Of a DNA stretch of 9,798 nucleotides, positions 1-6,460 are shown piece after piece. Both the position numbers and the translations under genes were made by a program. This DNA comes from Hyphomicrobiales bacterium (GTDB lineage Bacteria; Pseudomonadota; Alphaproteobacteria; Rhizobiales; Aestuariivirgaceae): assembly GCA_023266715.1 (NCBI GenBank), contig JAHFPK010000084.1, forward strand, positions 1-9,798, in the 5' to 3' direction. Numbering within the stretch: position 1 is the stretch's first letter; each line of letters starts with the position of its first letter. Below the pieces are notes generated by a model. The model was given only the letters and a program-made list of their open reading frames with translations, searched no databases and had not been told where the DNA came from.

Positions 1-585
1 AAGCCACTTGAACCCGGCAGTTACGACGTAATTGCAGAAGAAGTTGATGGCGCAGGTCGAAAATCATTCGATCAAACCAAGTTTGAATTGAACATCAAGG
101 CACCGGTGGCTTCCGCGGCGGCTGTGGCAACACCCGTCGCAACAACGGCCGGAAAAACTGTTGCCGATCAGACAACTGCAGAAATTTATGTCAAAACGCC
201 GCCACCGCCACCGGCTTACGATTGTGCCGGCATACTAACAAAAATCAGCACAATTTTTCCGCTTCGATTCGAATTCAATAGCACGCAGCTGAAACCGCCC
301 CTCGATGTGGCCGTAAATCAATATGCCGCCCTTCTTAAAGACCAGCGCTGTGTTATTATGGAGGCAGAGATCGCAGGGCACGCGGATTTTTTCGGTCCCA
401 GGTTATATAATCAGGCGCTGAGTGAGTGGCGCGCCCAATCGGTCGTCAGCGCCTTGGTTGCAGCAGGAGTTGATGCATCAAGGCTGAGTACAAAAGGCTT
501 CAGTGAGTCCGTGCCGCTGGATTCGGAAAAAACTATCGCGGCACGAAAGAAGAATCGGCGTGTGGAAATCACCCTGGTGAAGTAA
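1..585 (+). CDS. OmpA-family peptidoglycan-binding protein, C-terminal part (5' end outside window)
   Basis: Frame 1 is open from the first base, so the gene starts upstream; the TTG at 88 is not a real start. The first ~30 residues (ending FELNIK) resemble the last strands of a bacterial Ig-like domain. An Ala/Thr-rich linker with a run of five prolines follows (about 100-220), then an OmpA C-terminal domain (about 225-582). The domain has GHAD, N-x-x-LS-x-x-RA and NRRVEI. Asp of GHAD and Arg of LSEWRA are 15 residues apart, the spacing of the Asp/Arg pair that holds diaminopimelate in Acinetobacter OmpA, so peptidoglycan binding is very likely. Two Cys codons (223-225, 349-351) could form a disulfide. 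The protein is probably periplasmic or envelope-anchored, but the anchoring part is not visible. It is the first visible gene of a tight operon with the next two; the neighbour starts 10 nt after its stop. Confidence 0.9.
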   Translation, partial: KPLEPGSYDVIAEEVDGAGRKSFDQTKFELNIKAPVASAAAVATPVATTAGKTVADQTTAEIYVKTPPPPPAYDCAGILTKISTIFPLRFEFNSTQLKPPLDVAVNQYAALLKDQRCVIMEAEIAGHADFFGPRLYNQALSEWRAQSVVSALVAAGVDASRLSTKGFSESVPLDSEKTIAARKKNRRVEITLVK

Positions 586-595
586 GGATAATGAC

Positions 596-733
596 ATGAG
601 CGAGCTTTTTAATTTTCATGACACGTGGATTGTTGTCGAACAGAACTGGTGGCTTGTGCTGGCAAGCCTTGCACTGGGCATCTGGGTCGGCTGGGTTACC
701 TGTGTTCGCAAAAATCATACGGCCCAAGGCTAA
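596..733 (+). CDS. Small single-pass membrane protein, 45 residues, function unknown
   Basis: An ATG at 596 opens a 45-codon frame ending in TAA at 731-733. An AGGA sequence at 585-588 lies 7 nt before the ATG, overlapping the stop of the preceding gene. Residues 1-17 are polar or aromatic; residues 18-37 (from WWLVLASLALG) form one strong transmembrane helix with a GIWVGW motif (Gly28, Gly32), followed by a basic tail (RKNH). It fills the gap between its two neighbours (10 nt before, 11-14 nt after), which supports a real gene in the operon. I do not recognise a family. It could be a small subunit or partner of the next protein, whose N-terminal helix has a similar GxxxG-aromatic motif. It is short enough for gene callers to miss. 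Confidence 0.6.
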   Translation: MSELFNFHDTWIVVEQNWWLVLASLALGIWVGWVTCVRKNHTAQG

Positions 734-747
734 CAAAAGGAAAAATG

Positions 748-1278
748 ATGTCACATTATCTTTTGGAACTTGCCCTCTGGATGCTTCTCGCATTTTTCAT
801 CGGCTGTATAATCGGCTACTTGTTGCGCCTGATGATTGGCGGAGAAGGGGCTGTAACCCTTGAAGCAGCCGGGGACGTACCGCTAAAAGTTGCCAACGCA
901 GTAGAACCAATCGCACCCAAGACTGCGGAACCTGCCAAAAATGCTGGCAAAATGGAAAGGCCGAAAGGAATTTCAGCTGCCCGTGGTGGCAAGGCTGACA
1001 AGCTTCAAAGGATTAGCGGAGTTGGCCCGAAGAATGAAAAAGTTTTACATAATTTAGGTTTTTTTCACTTCGATCAAATTGCCAAATGGACGCCCGAGGA
1101 AGTTGAATGGGTCGATGATCATCTGAAGTTCAATGGCCGCATCAAACGCGAACAATGGACCAAACAATGCAAGCTGCTGGCGGCCGGAAAAGAAGAGGAG
1201 TTCGCAAAACTTTTCGGAACTGGCGGCATGAAGAACAAGGCGGGTCAAACCCAATCGGGTTCTCGCACGCGAAAGTAA
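748..1278 (+). CDS. Membrane-anchored helix-hairpin-helix domain protein
   Basis: 176 residues if the second of two adjacent ATGs is used. ATG 748 lies 6 nt after AAGGA (737-741), ATG 745 only 3 nt, so 748 is preferred. Residues 5-30 are one transmembrane helix containing GCIIGY and ending in Arg27. Residues 33-82 are an Ala/Pro/Lys-rich linker. Residues 84-145 form a compact domain starting L-x-x-ISGVGP (GVGP at 91-94) and continuing with LGFFHFDQIAKWTPEEV and WVDDHL, then a basic tail. This domain is common in alphaproteobacterial proteins, sometimes fused to NuoE-like or ribosomal L21 sequences, and is usually annotated only as helix-hairpin-helix. HhH folds often bind DNA, but the domain also occurs where no DNA role is known. 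With this topology it would lie on the cytoplasmic side if the basic linker stays inside. Function is unknown; the neighbours suggest an envelope link. Confidence 0.8.
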   Translation: MSHYLLELALWMLLAFFIGCIIGYLLRLMIGGEGAVTLEAAGDVPLKVANAVEPIAPKTAEPAKNAGKMERPKGISAARGGKADKLQRISGVGPKNEKVLHNLGFFHFDQIAKWTPEEVEWVDDHLKFNGRIKREQWTKQCKLLAAGKEEEFAKLFGTGGMKNKAGQTQSGSRTRK

Positions 1279-1291
1279 TTGATCCAACAGC

Positions 1292-1321
1292 AAAGGGCAG
1301 GGCCGGTATCACCTGCCCTTT
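1292..1321. terminator. Bidirectional hairpin terminator between convergent genes
   Basis: A perfect 10-bp inverted repeat (AAAGGGCAGG, 10-nt loop, CCTGCCCTTT) follows the HhH gene stop by 13 nt. On the plus strand its 3' arm runs into a short T stretch (1319-1322), as in a weak Rho-independent terminator. On the minus strand the hairpin begins inside the last codons of the alpha/beta hydrolase, whose stop (1311-1309) lies in the loop. It probably ends both convergent transcripts. Confidence 0.7.
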
Positions 1322-2199
1322 TCATTTGCGTCAATCCTGCCAAGCCAGCGCACAATTGCCTGCTTTGATTCCGGTTCATCAAGAAATGGTGCATGGCCGC
1401 GATGCGCAACAGTGGTGGCATCAAGATCAGTGTTCTTCTGCTTCATCCCAGCGACAGTGGCAGAGCTCAAGAGATCGGAATGTTCGCCGCGCAAAATTGA
1501 AACCGGCAGGCCCGCAGTGCAGGCGAAAATTTCCCACAAGTTGGCAATCTGTCCTGCTGATATCTCTTCGACGGTAGGAAATGTATTGGCTAATGCGAGG
1601 TCGTAGTCGAGGCAAGGCAAGCCATTGACTTCCTTGAACAAGCGGCGCGCAAATGCCCGCCACACTTTAGCAGTGAGCGATTCAAACCCGGGATTGTTAA
1701 ACTTCAAACCCGCGATGGCAGCATCCCAGGAGCCAAACTCGCGTTGGACACCAAGATATGTCCGTATGCGGAGCAATCCCGCCGGTTCAAGTTCTGGCCC
1801 GATGTCGTTGAGCAGCAGTCCGGCGAGCCTGTCCCGGTGAAGCGCTGCCATCAACATGCCAACAATTCCGCCACGGGACGTGCCAATGACTGCAACACGT
1901 GGGACATTTAGGAAATTCAGCAGGCTCACCGAATCCGCAAGTTCAATGTCTGGCCGGTAGGTAGCGAAATCCTTGGCGTATTGCGACAAACCACGGCCAC
2001 GAAAATCTGGCGCGATGACACGCCGCCCCTGCGCCAGCCATGGTGCAATTGCTTCGAAGTCTTTGCTGTTTCGCGTAAGGCCGGGAAGGCAAAGTACAGG
2101 CGTAACGGTCTTATCTGCTGAGGAATAATCTCGCGCGAACAGCCTGAGGCCATCGTCAGTCGTGAAAAAGATTGGCCGGTATTCAGGAACCTCAGTCAC
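1309..2199 (-). CDS. Alpha/beta-fold hydrolase
   Basis: 296 residues with GTG at 2199-2197 as start. This GTG overlaps the end of the upstream transglycosylase gene by 8 nt and places the protein start just before the first strand (RPIFFTTDDGLRLFARD), as in homologues. A TTG at 2208 or a GTG at 2217 is also in frame; no clear ribosome binding site decides. The fold is plain: oxyanion segment CLPGLTRN (37-44), DFRGRG (65-70), nucleophile elbow GTSRGG (Ser108), acid Asp242 in LRGEHSD, and His269 in RGHAPF. The triad is complete. There is no signal peptide, so it should be cytoplasmic. The substrate cannot be told: family members include esterases, lactonases and haloperoxidase-like enzymes. It is translated after, and probably coupled to, the transglycosylase, though any functional link is inference. 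Confidence 0.88.
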   Translation of the reverse strand: MTEVPEYRPIFFTTDDGLRLFARDYSSADKTVTPVLCLPGLTRNSKDFEAIAPWLAQGRRVIAPDFRGRGLSQYAKDFATYRPDIELADSVSLLNFLNVPRVAVIGTSRGGIVGMLMAALHRDRLAGLLLNDIGPELEPAGLLRIRTYLGVQREFGSWDAAIAGLKFNNPGFESLTAKVWRAFARRLFKEVNGLPCLDYDLALANTFPTVEEISAGQIANLWEIFACTAGLPVSILRGEHSDLLSSATVAGMKQKNTDLDATTVAHRGHAPFLDEPESKQAIVRWLGRIDANEKGR

Positions 2200-4297
2200 A
2201 GCTCGCAATGAGCGCACCAATAGAACCGCCAAAACAGTGATTTGTTTCCCTGTCCTCGTTCGTAGCAACAGCAATTGCCGCAGGTCCGCCCCGTTTCAAA
2301 TCAGCTGTCATCGGGCGCACGGTTTTGGGGTCAAGGCGCGCGCGGTAGACTTGCGTATTCTGCAAGACCTTTTGCACATATTGCCGGGTTTCCTGGAACG
2401 GGATGGATTCCACCCAATCAACCGCATCCACCTTGCTGCTGCGGGGATCGCCATATTCCGCAACCCACTCGCGCACCCGTCGCGGTCCGGCGTTATAGGC
2501 AACCAGGGAAAGCACATAGGAACCGTTGTACTCGGCAATCAAATCACCCAAATGAGCCGCCCCAAGCTTCATATTATAGGCCGGATCGCCCATCAATTTT
2601 GCCGGCTTATAGGGCAAATGATATTGCCGCGCGATGAGCTTTGCCGTTCCCGGCATTATCTGCATCAAGCCTTGCGCCCCCACTTTGCTCCCCGCCTGAG
2701 GATCAAATTCGCTCTCCTGCCGCGACAGGCCATAAACCAGTGATAGTTCAACCGCCTTGCCCATTTGCACCCATTTGGGCAGGGCCTTTGTCGGGTAAGA
2801 CCAATCATCAATATCAATGTTGCGCTGGCCTGCAGCTTTGGCGAGCCGAAGCGCCATCGTCGTGCCGCCATGCTGCTTAACATGGGCGGCAACCGCGTTC
2901 ATCTCATCGACATTGTTGAATCTGCTGGCCAGTGACCAAACGAACATGTTGAGCGATGACTTGCCATTGGCCTTTACCATCAAGTCAAACGCTCTAACCA
3001 CTTCGTCATGTTCAACATTAGCCCTGCCAGCGTCCGACGGTTGCCCACCACTGATATCCTTGGGGACTTTGCCAAGTCCAATTTGTTCGCGGGCCAATTG
3101 GCCATAATAGAGAGTTGAATGCTGCGAGGCGGTCTCAAAGGCCGCGCGTGCTTTCTCCTTGTCTCCAAGAGATCCATAGGATCGGCCGATCCAATATTGG
3201 GCGCGCGACTTTTCAGTTCGCGTGGGCGCTATCTCTTCCAGCTTGCTGAAATGACGCAGTGCAATTTCAGGATCTTTCAGCGAACGCAGGGCAATCCAGC
3301 CCGCCAGGAATTCACCCTCAACGGCGCTTGGGCCCGTGGCGAAACCATGGGCTTTGGCAATTTGATAGGCCGTTTTTTCGGATTCCTTGTGATGAATGCC
3401 TACAGAATGGCGCGCGATAATGCGGCGTTCCACCCACCAGGCCTCGGCATCACCCATAGCAGATGCATCGCTTGGAATGGTTGCGAGAACAGCGCGCGCC
3501 TTTGAATAGCGCTCTGATTTTCGGTTGAAGTGAACCAGCGCATATTTCATCCCCAATTGCTCGCGCATTGCAGCAGGCAATCGGGCATATTGCTTGTCAG
3601 CGCCGGCAACTCCGCGCAACAATCCCTGCGCAACCTTGGCAGCGTTTTGATAGTCCGCACCCAGGCGCTTGGAATTGCGAATGGCTGCATTTGATTCCTG
3701 CGCGTAGACCATGCGCCACATCCGGCGCTTGTGATCATCGGTGCCAAGCAATGAGCCAAATTCTGCAATGATCGATTTTTCAAATACCGCATCAAGGCTG
3801 GCATCATTCCAAACATTTTTGACAAGGTCGCGAGCGGCTTGGGTATTGCCGGTGGCAAGGTTGGCGCGTGCCAATGCCAATCTGCCTTCAATCGAAACCG
3901 GTTGACGCTTGGCAAAATGGGAAAGAATGCGGTCAGTCGATTCGTGATCAACATAAAGCGACTGCTCGGCGCGTTTCATCAACGTGTCGGCAAGCGGCCA
4001 TTTGGGGGCGGCAGCCAGAAATTTCATGATGCGGCCATATCCTGCATCCTGCCAATGATCCTTGAGATACAGAAGTTCGACCAGCTTGATTGCGGCTTCA
4101 TCGCCCGAACGCTGGGCCATCGGCCCTGCATCCGAGAACTCGCCTTTAAGAGCCAATTCAGTGGCATGTACTGCAAGGCTTTTGGCCTGTGGCGCTGCGA
4201 TGGCAGGGGCCGGAGTGAGAAGCGTGGACAAGGGCACAAGCGCTGAACTCATGAGTAAGGTGCCGACAACCAGTCTGCCAAAAGCTCGAATCAGCAT
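2192..4297 (-). CDS. Soluble lytic murein transglycosylase, Slt70 type
   Basis: 701 residues. ATG 4297 is preceded by AGGGA (4307-4303) 5 nt away. Residues 1-35 are a Sec signal peptide (basic start, hydrophobic core, cleavage near PAIAA), so the enzyme is periplasmic. Residues ~40-500 form a long alpha-helical superhelix of TPR-like repeats, as in the U- and L-domains of Slt70. The catalytic domain is ~512-655: SRQESEFDP with catalytic Glu528, GLMQIMPGTA (543-552) and AYNAG (600-604). The family cleaves the MurNAc-GlcNAc bond without water, leaving 1,6-anhydroMurNAc ends, for recycling and wall remodelling. Beyond the catalytic domain is a ~45-residue tail with Cys688 and Cys700 ending in a short hydrophobic stretch. 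It is divergent from dapA and overlaps the downstream hydrolase. E. coli Slt70 is slightly shorter (about 645 residues). Confidence 0.95.
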   Translation of the reverse strand: MLIRAFGRLVVGTLLMSSALVPLSTLLTPAPAIAAPQAKSLAVHATELALKGEFSDAGPMAQRSGDEAAIKLVELLYLKDHWQDAGYGRIMKFLAAAPKWPLADTLMKRAEQSLYVDHESTDRILSHFAKRQPVSIEGRLALARANLATGNTQAARDLVKNVWNDASLDAVFEKSIIAEFGSLLGTDDHKRRMWRMVYAQESNAAIRNSKRLGADYQNAAKVAQGLLRGVAGADKQYARLPAAMREQLGMKYALVHFNRKSERYSKARAVLATIPSDASAMGDAEAWWVERRIIARHSVGIHHKESEKTAYQIAKAHGFATGPSAVEGEFLAGWIALRSLKDPEIALRHFSKLEEIAPTRTEKSRAQYWIGRSYGSLGDKEKARAAFETASQHSTLYYGQLAREQIGLGKVPKDISGGQPSDAGRANVEHDEVVRAFDLMVKANGKSSLNMFVWSLASRFNNVDEMNAVAAHVKQHGGTTMALRLAKAAGQRNIDIDDWSYPTKALPKWVQMGKAVELSLVYGLSRQESEFDPQAGSKVGAQGLMQIMPGTAKLIARQYHLPYKPAKLMGDPAYNMKLGAAHLGDLIAEYNGSYVLSLVAYNAGPRRVREWVAEYGDPRSSKVDAVDWVESIPFQETRQYVQKVLQNTQVYRARLDPKTVRPMTADLKRGGPAAIAVATNEDRETNHCFGGSIGALIASCD

Positions 4298-4490
4298 GAA
4301 TTTCCCTGCCCAGTGATCCCGCGTTAACCCGCTCTATAGCCCAATTATGCCTGCCGTACGACTCAAAAGGGCGAAAAGCGCAATCGCTTGCCGGTGTTAA
4401 TATGAACGTCTATGGTGCCGCACAATTCGGGTGTGGCAACATATTCGTATGCCGCCGATAGTTTCCAAGTTGTTACCAAAGAGGTTTGTC
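4298..4490. promoter_or_regulatory. Divergent intergenic region between slt and dapA
   Basis: 193 bp between two divergent start codons, so it must hold the promoters of both the transglycosylase operon and the dapA operon unless transcripts arise elsewhere. A possible plus-strand sigma-70-like promoter is TTGCCG (4388-4393), 17-nt spacer, TATGGT (4411-4416); both boxes match consensus at only 4 of 6 positions. On the minus strand AT-rich CATAAT and CTATAG boxes are present but no well-spaced -35 box. TTAAC occurs near 4323 and TTAAT near 4396, too far apart for a CtrA site. No riboswitch fold, including a lysine riboswitch, is recognisable. Confidence 0.45.
4478..4484 (+). promoter_or_regulatory. 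Ribosome binding site that fixes the dapA start
   Basis: AAAGAGG lies 6 nt before GTG 4491. This strong Shine-Dalgarno sequence shows that translation starts at the GTG, not at the in-frame ATGs at 4431 or 4449, which would add a 14-20 residue N-terminal extension absent from DapA proteins. Confidence 0.8.
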
Positions 4491-5372
4491 GTGCAGTTTA
4501 GAGGATCATTTCCCGCTTTGATTACCCCCATGAAGGATGGAAAGGTGGATGAAGCCGCTTTTCGGAAATTTGTGGCCTGGCAGATCAAAGAGGGTACAAA
4601 TGGCCTGGTTCCGGTGGGAACGACCGGCGAATCGCCAACCCTTTCGCCCGCCGAACACAAGCGCGTCGTTGAAATCTGCGTGGAAGAAGCCGCAGGCAAG
4701 GTGTCGGTGATTGCCGGGACGGGATCAAACAATACGGCAGAAGCCATTGAATATACTGTCCATGCCGAAAAGGCTGGGGCTGATGCAGCCCTTGTGGTGG
4801 TACCCTATTACAACAAGCCCACCCAGGATGGCCTGTACGCCCATTTCCGCGCCGTGGCCGAAAGCGTGAAGATTCCAATTTTTGTCTACAATGTGCCGGG
4901 CCGCACGGTGGCCAACATTTCGGTTGAAACCCTGGCAAGGCTGGCGAAGGATGTGCCCAATATCATTGGCACCAAGGATGCATCCGCCGATTTGACGCGG
5001 CCTTCGCGCCAGCGCTTGGAATCAGGCGAGAAGTTCATTCAGCTTTCGGGTGAAGACGGAACGGCTTTGGGCTTTAACGCTCACGGTGGCGTTGGCTGTA
5101 TTTCTGTGACTGCAAATGTGGCGCCGCGCCTTTGTTCTCAGTTCCAGGACGCGACCCTGAAGGGTGATTATGCCGCGGCATTGAAGCTGCAGGATCGTCT
5201 GATGCCTTTGCACCATGCCATGTTTGTTGAATCAAGCCCGGGGCCGGTGAAATATGCGGTAAGCCTGCTGGGTCATTGCCTGCCTGATACGAGGTTGCCC
5301 TTAATTCCCGTGGTCGATTCAACCAAGAAGGCTGTGCGCGCAGCGATGGTTCATGCGGGGCTGCTGAACTGA
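4491..5372 (+). CDS. dapA: 4-hydroxy-tetrahydrodipicolinate synthase
   Basis: 293 residues from GTG 4491, the normal length of the family. It condenses pyruvate with aspartate semialdehyde, the committed step to diaminopimelate (for peptidoglycan) and lysine; cytoplasmic, usually a tetramer. With this start the numbering matches E. coli DapA closely: VGTTGES with Thr44 and Thr45, PYYNKP with Tyr107, VYNVPGR with Tyr133 and Arg138, and the Schiff-base lysine Lys162 in GTKDASAD. QLSGEDGTALGFNAHGGVGCISVTAN is also strongly conserved in rhizobial DapA. The class I aldolase TIM barrel is complete. The stop is 1 nt from the smpB start, so the two are probably translationally coupled, an arrangement common in alphaproteobacteria. 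The GTG start may moderate expression. Confidence 0.97.
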   Translation: MQFRGSFPALITPMKDGKVDEAAFRKFVAWQIKEGTNGLVPVGTTGESPTLSPAEHKRVVEICVEEAAGKVSVIAGTGSNNTAEAIEYTVHAEKAGADAALVVVPYYNKPTQDGLYAHFRAVAESVKIPIFVYNVPGRTVANISVETLARLAKDVPNIIGTKDASADLTRPSRQRLESGEKFIQLSGEDGTALGFNAHGGVGCISVTANVAPRLCSQFQDATLKGDYAAALKLQDRLMPLHHAMFVESSPGPVKYAVSLLGHCLPDTRLPLIPVVDSTKKAVRAAMVHAGLLN

Positions 5373-5373
5373 G

Positions 5374-5871
5374 ATGTCTTCAAAAAGCGGTGGCGCAAAG
5401 GCGGCACGCAAGCAGACAGGTATCAAGGTGGTGGCCGATAACCGCCGAGCCCGTTACGAATATGAAATCCTTCAGACTTTTGAAGCCGGTCTTGCCTTGC
5501 AGGGGTCCGAAGTAAAGTCCTTGCGTGAAGGCCGCACCAACCTGGCTGAAGCCTATGCCGCAGTGAAAAAGGGTGAGCTCTTTCTGTTGAATTCCAACAT
5601 CCCGGAGTACCGGGAAGCCAATCGCTTCAATCACGATCCGAAACGGCCAAGGAAGCTCTTGCTTCACGCCAAGGAAATTCAAAAACTTTCAATTGGTATT
5701 ACCCGCGAAGGTCTGACCATCATCCCGTTGAAAATATTCTTCAATCCCCGTGGTCGCGCCAAGGTGGACATCGCCTTGGCCAAGGGCAAGAAACTCCACG
5801 ACAAGCGTGAGGCAATCAAGGATCGCGATTGGGGCCGCGAAAAATCCAGGCTGATGCGCGACAAGGGCTAG
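5374..5871 (+). CDS. smpB: SsrA-binding protein SmpB
   Basis: 165 residues, slightly longer than the usual ~155-160 because of a basic, Ser/Lys/Ala-rich N-terminal extension (1-17). SmpB binds tmRNA and brings it to ribosomes stalled without a stop codon, allowing trans-translation and tagging of the nascent chain. Family hallmarks occur in order: NRRARYEYEI (23-32), GLALQGSEVKSLREGR, RKLLLHAKEI, and a basic C-terminal tail with KGKKLHDKREAIKDRDW, the segment that forms a helix in the mRNA channel. ATG 5374 starts 1 nt after the dapA stop with no strong Shine-Dalgarno sequence, so re-initiation or coupling is likely. The tmRNA gene itself is not in the window. Confidence 0.97.
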   Translation: MSSKSGGAKAARKQTGIKVVADNRRARYEYEILQTFEAGLALQGSEVKSLREGRTNLAEAYAAVKKGELFLLNSNIPEYREANRFNHDPKRPRKLLLHAKEIQKLSIGITREGLTIIPLKIFFNPRGRAKVDIALAKGKKLHDKREAIKDRDWGREKSRLMRDKG

Positions 5872-5903
5872 CAAACGATTCATGTCGTCACTGATTCCGT
5901 ACC

Positions 5904-6392
5904 ATGATTCTTATCGCCATAGGCAGTAATATCTCGGGGCCGTGGGGATCGCCCCAGCAAAGCGTGCAGCATGCTTTGCTGGCTCTGAACCGCGATGGTC
6001 TAAAACTTCTTGGGGCCTCACGACTGTTGCTGACTGCTCCCTTTGGAAAACCCAATCAGCCGTCTTTTGTAAATGCCGTCGCGCGCATCGAAACCCATCT
6101 CCCGCCCTTGGCCTTGCTGCAAAAACTTCATGCCATCGAGAAGTCCGCCGGCCGAAGACGGGGTTTGCGCTGGGGTCCACGCACCCTTGACCTTGATATC
6201 CTCGATTATCATGGACTTGTGAGGCCTTCGCACAACAAGCTGATCTTGCCCCATCCCGGCATTCCTGAACGTATTTTTGTCCTTAAGCCCATTGCCGAGA
6301 TGGCCACGAAATGGCGTCACCCCCTCACCCATCTGACGGCGCAAGCGATGCTTCGCAGGCTTAGGGGATTTGCCCAGGGCCAGGAGATTTAA
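5904..6392 (+). CDS. folK: 2-amino-4-hydroxy-6-hydroxymethyldihydropteridine pyrophosphokinase (HPPK)
   Basis: 162 residues. The start is fixed by an in-frame TGA at 5892-5894, with ATG 5904 the first start after it; no good ribosome binding site is visible. The enzyme transfers pyrophosphate from ATP to 6-hydroxymethyl-dihydropterin in folate synthesis. HPPK features are present: GSN (7-9), TAPFG and FVNAV, then GRRRGLRWGPRTLDLDIL with the two Mg-binding aspartates Asp96 and Asp98 (E. coli Asp95/Asp97), and ILPHPGIPERIFVLKP. It starts 32 nt after smpB, probably in the same transcript. The usual partners folP and folB are not adjacent. A strong hairpin lies inside its first codons (5954-5982). 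Confidence 0.95.
   Translation: MILIAIGSNISGPWGSPQQSVQHALLALNRDGLKLLGASRLLLTAPFGKPNQPSFVNAVARIETHLPPLALLQKLHAIEKSAGRRRGLRWGPRTLDLDILDYHGLVRPSHNKLILPHPGIPERIFVLKPIAEMATKWRHPLTHLTAQAMLRRLRGFAQGQEI
5954..5982 (+). repeat. Near-perfect inverted repeat (13-bp stem) inside the start of folK
   Basis: CCAGCAAAGC at 5954-5963 is the exact reverse complement of GCTTTGCTGG at 5973-5982. The intervening GTG-CAG-CAT adds three more pairs (one G-U), giving a 13-bp stem with a 3-nt CAG loop in RNA. It begins about 50 nt into the folK coding sequence. No T tract follows, so it is not a standard terminator. Confidence 0.75.
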
Positions 6393-6460
6393 GCAGGTCT
6401 TAACGCTCTCGCGTCACAATTTCGCCGCGGCAAGTGTTATGCCGGCGTGGGTGATTGAGA

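Noticed and set aside
625..747. A longer N-terminus for the HhH protein reaching back to 625
   Set aside because: It would overlap the small ORF, begins at a non-ATG codon without a ribosome binding site, and adds a non-hydrophobic segment before the natural membrane anchor at 748.
2162..2743. A 193-residue open frame on the plus strand, opposite the transglycosylase and hydrolase genes
   Set aside because: It lies antisense to two well-supported genes, shows no recognisable motif and has no ribosome binding site. It is a shadow of their codon bias.
4321..4400. A CtrA binding site formed by the TTAA sequences in the slt-dapA gap
   Set aside because: The CtrA motif needs TTAA-N7-TTAA; here the two copies are about 70 nt apart.
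4431..4490. An N-terminal extension of DapA from ATG 4431
   Set aside because: The GTG at 4491 has a strong AAAGAGG site 6 nt upstream and gives the family's normal length and residue numbering.
4772..4792. A small inverted repeat (GGGCTG-ATG-CAGCCC) inside dapA
   Set aside because: A 6-bp stem in a GC-rich coding region is expected by chance, and no signal surrounds it.
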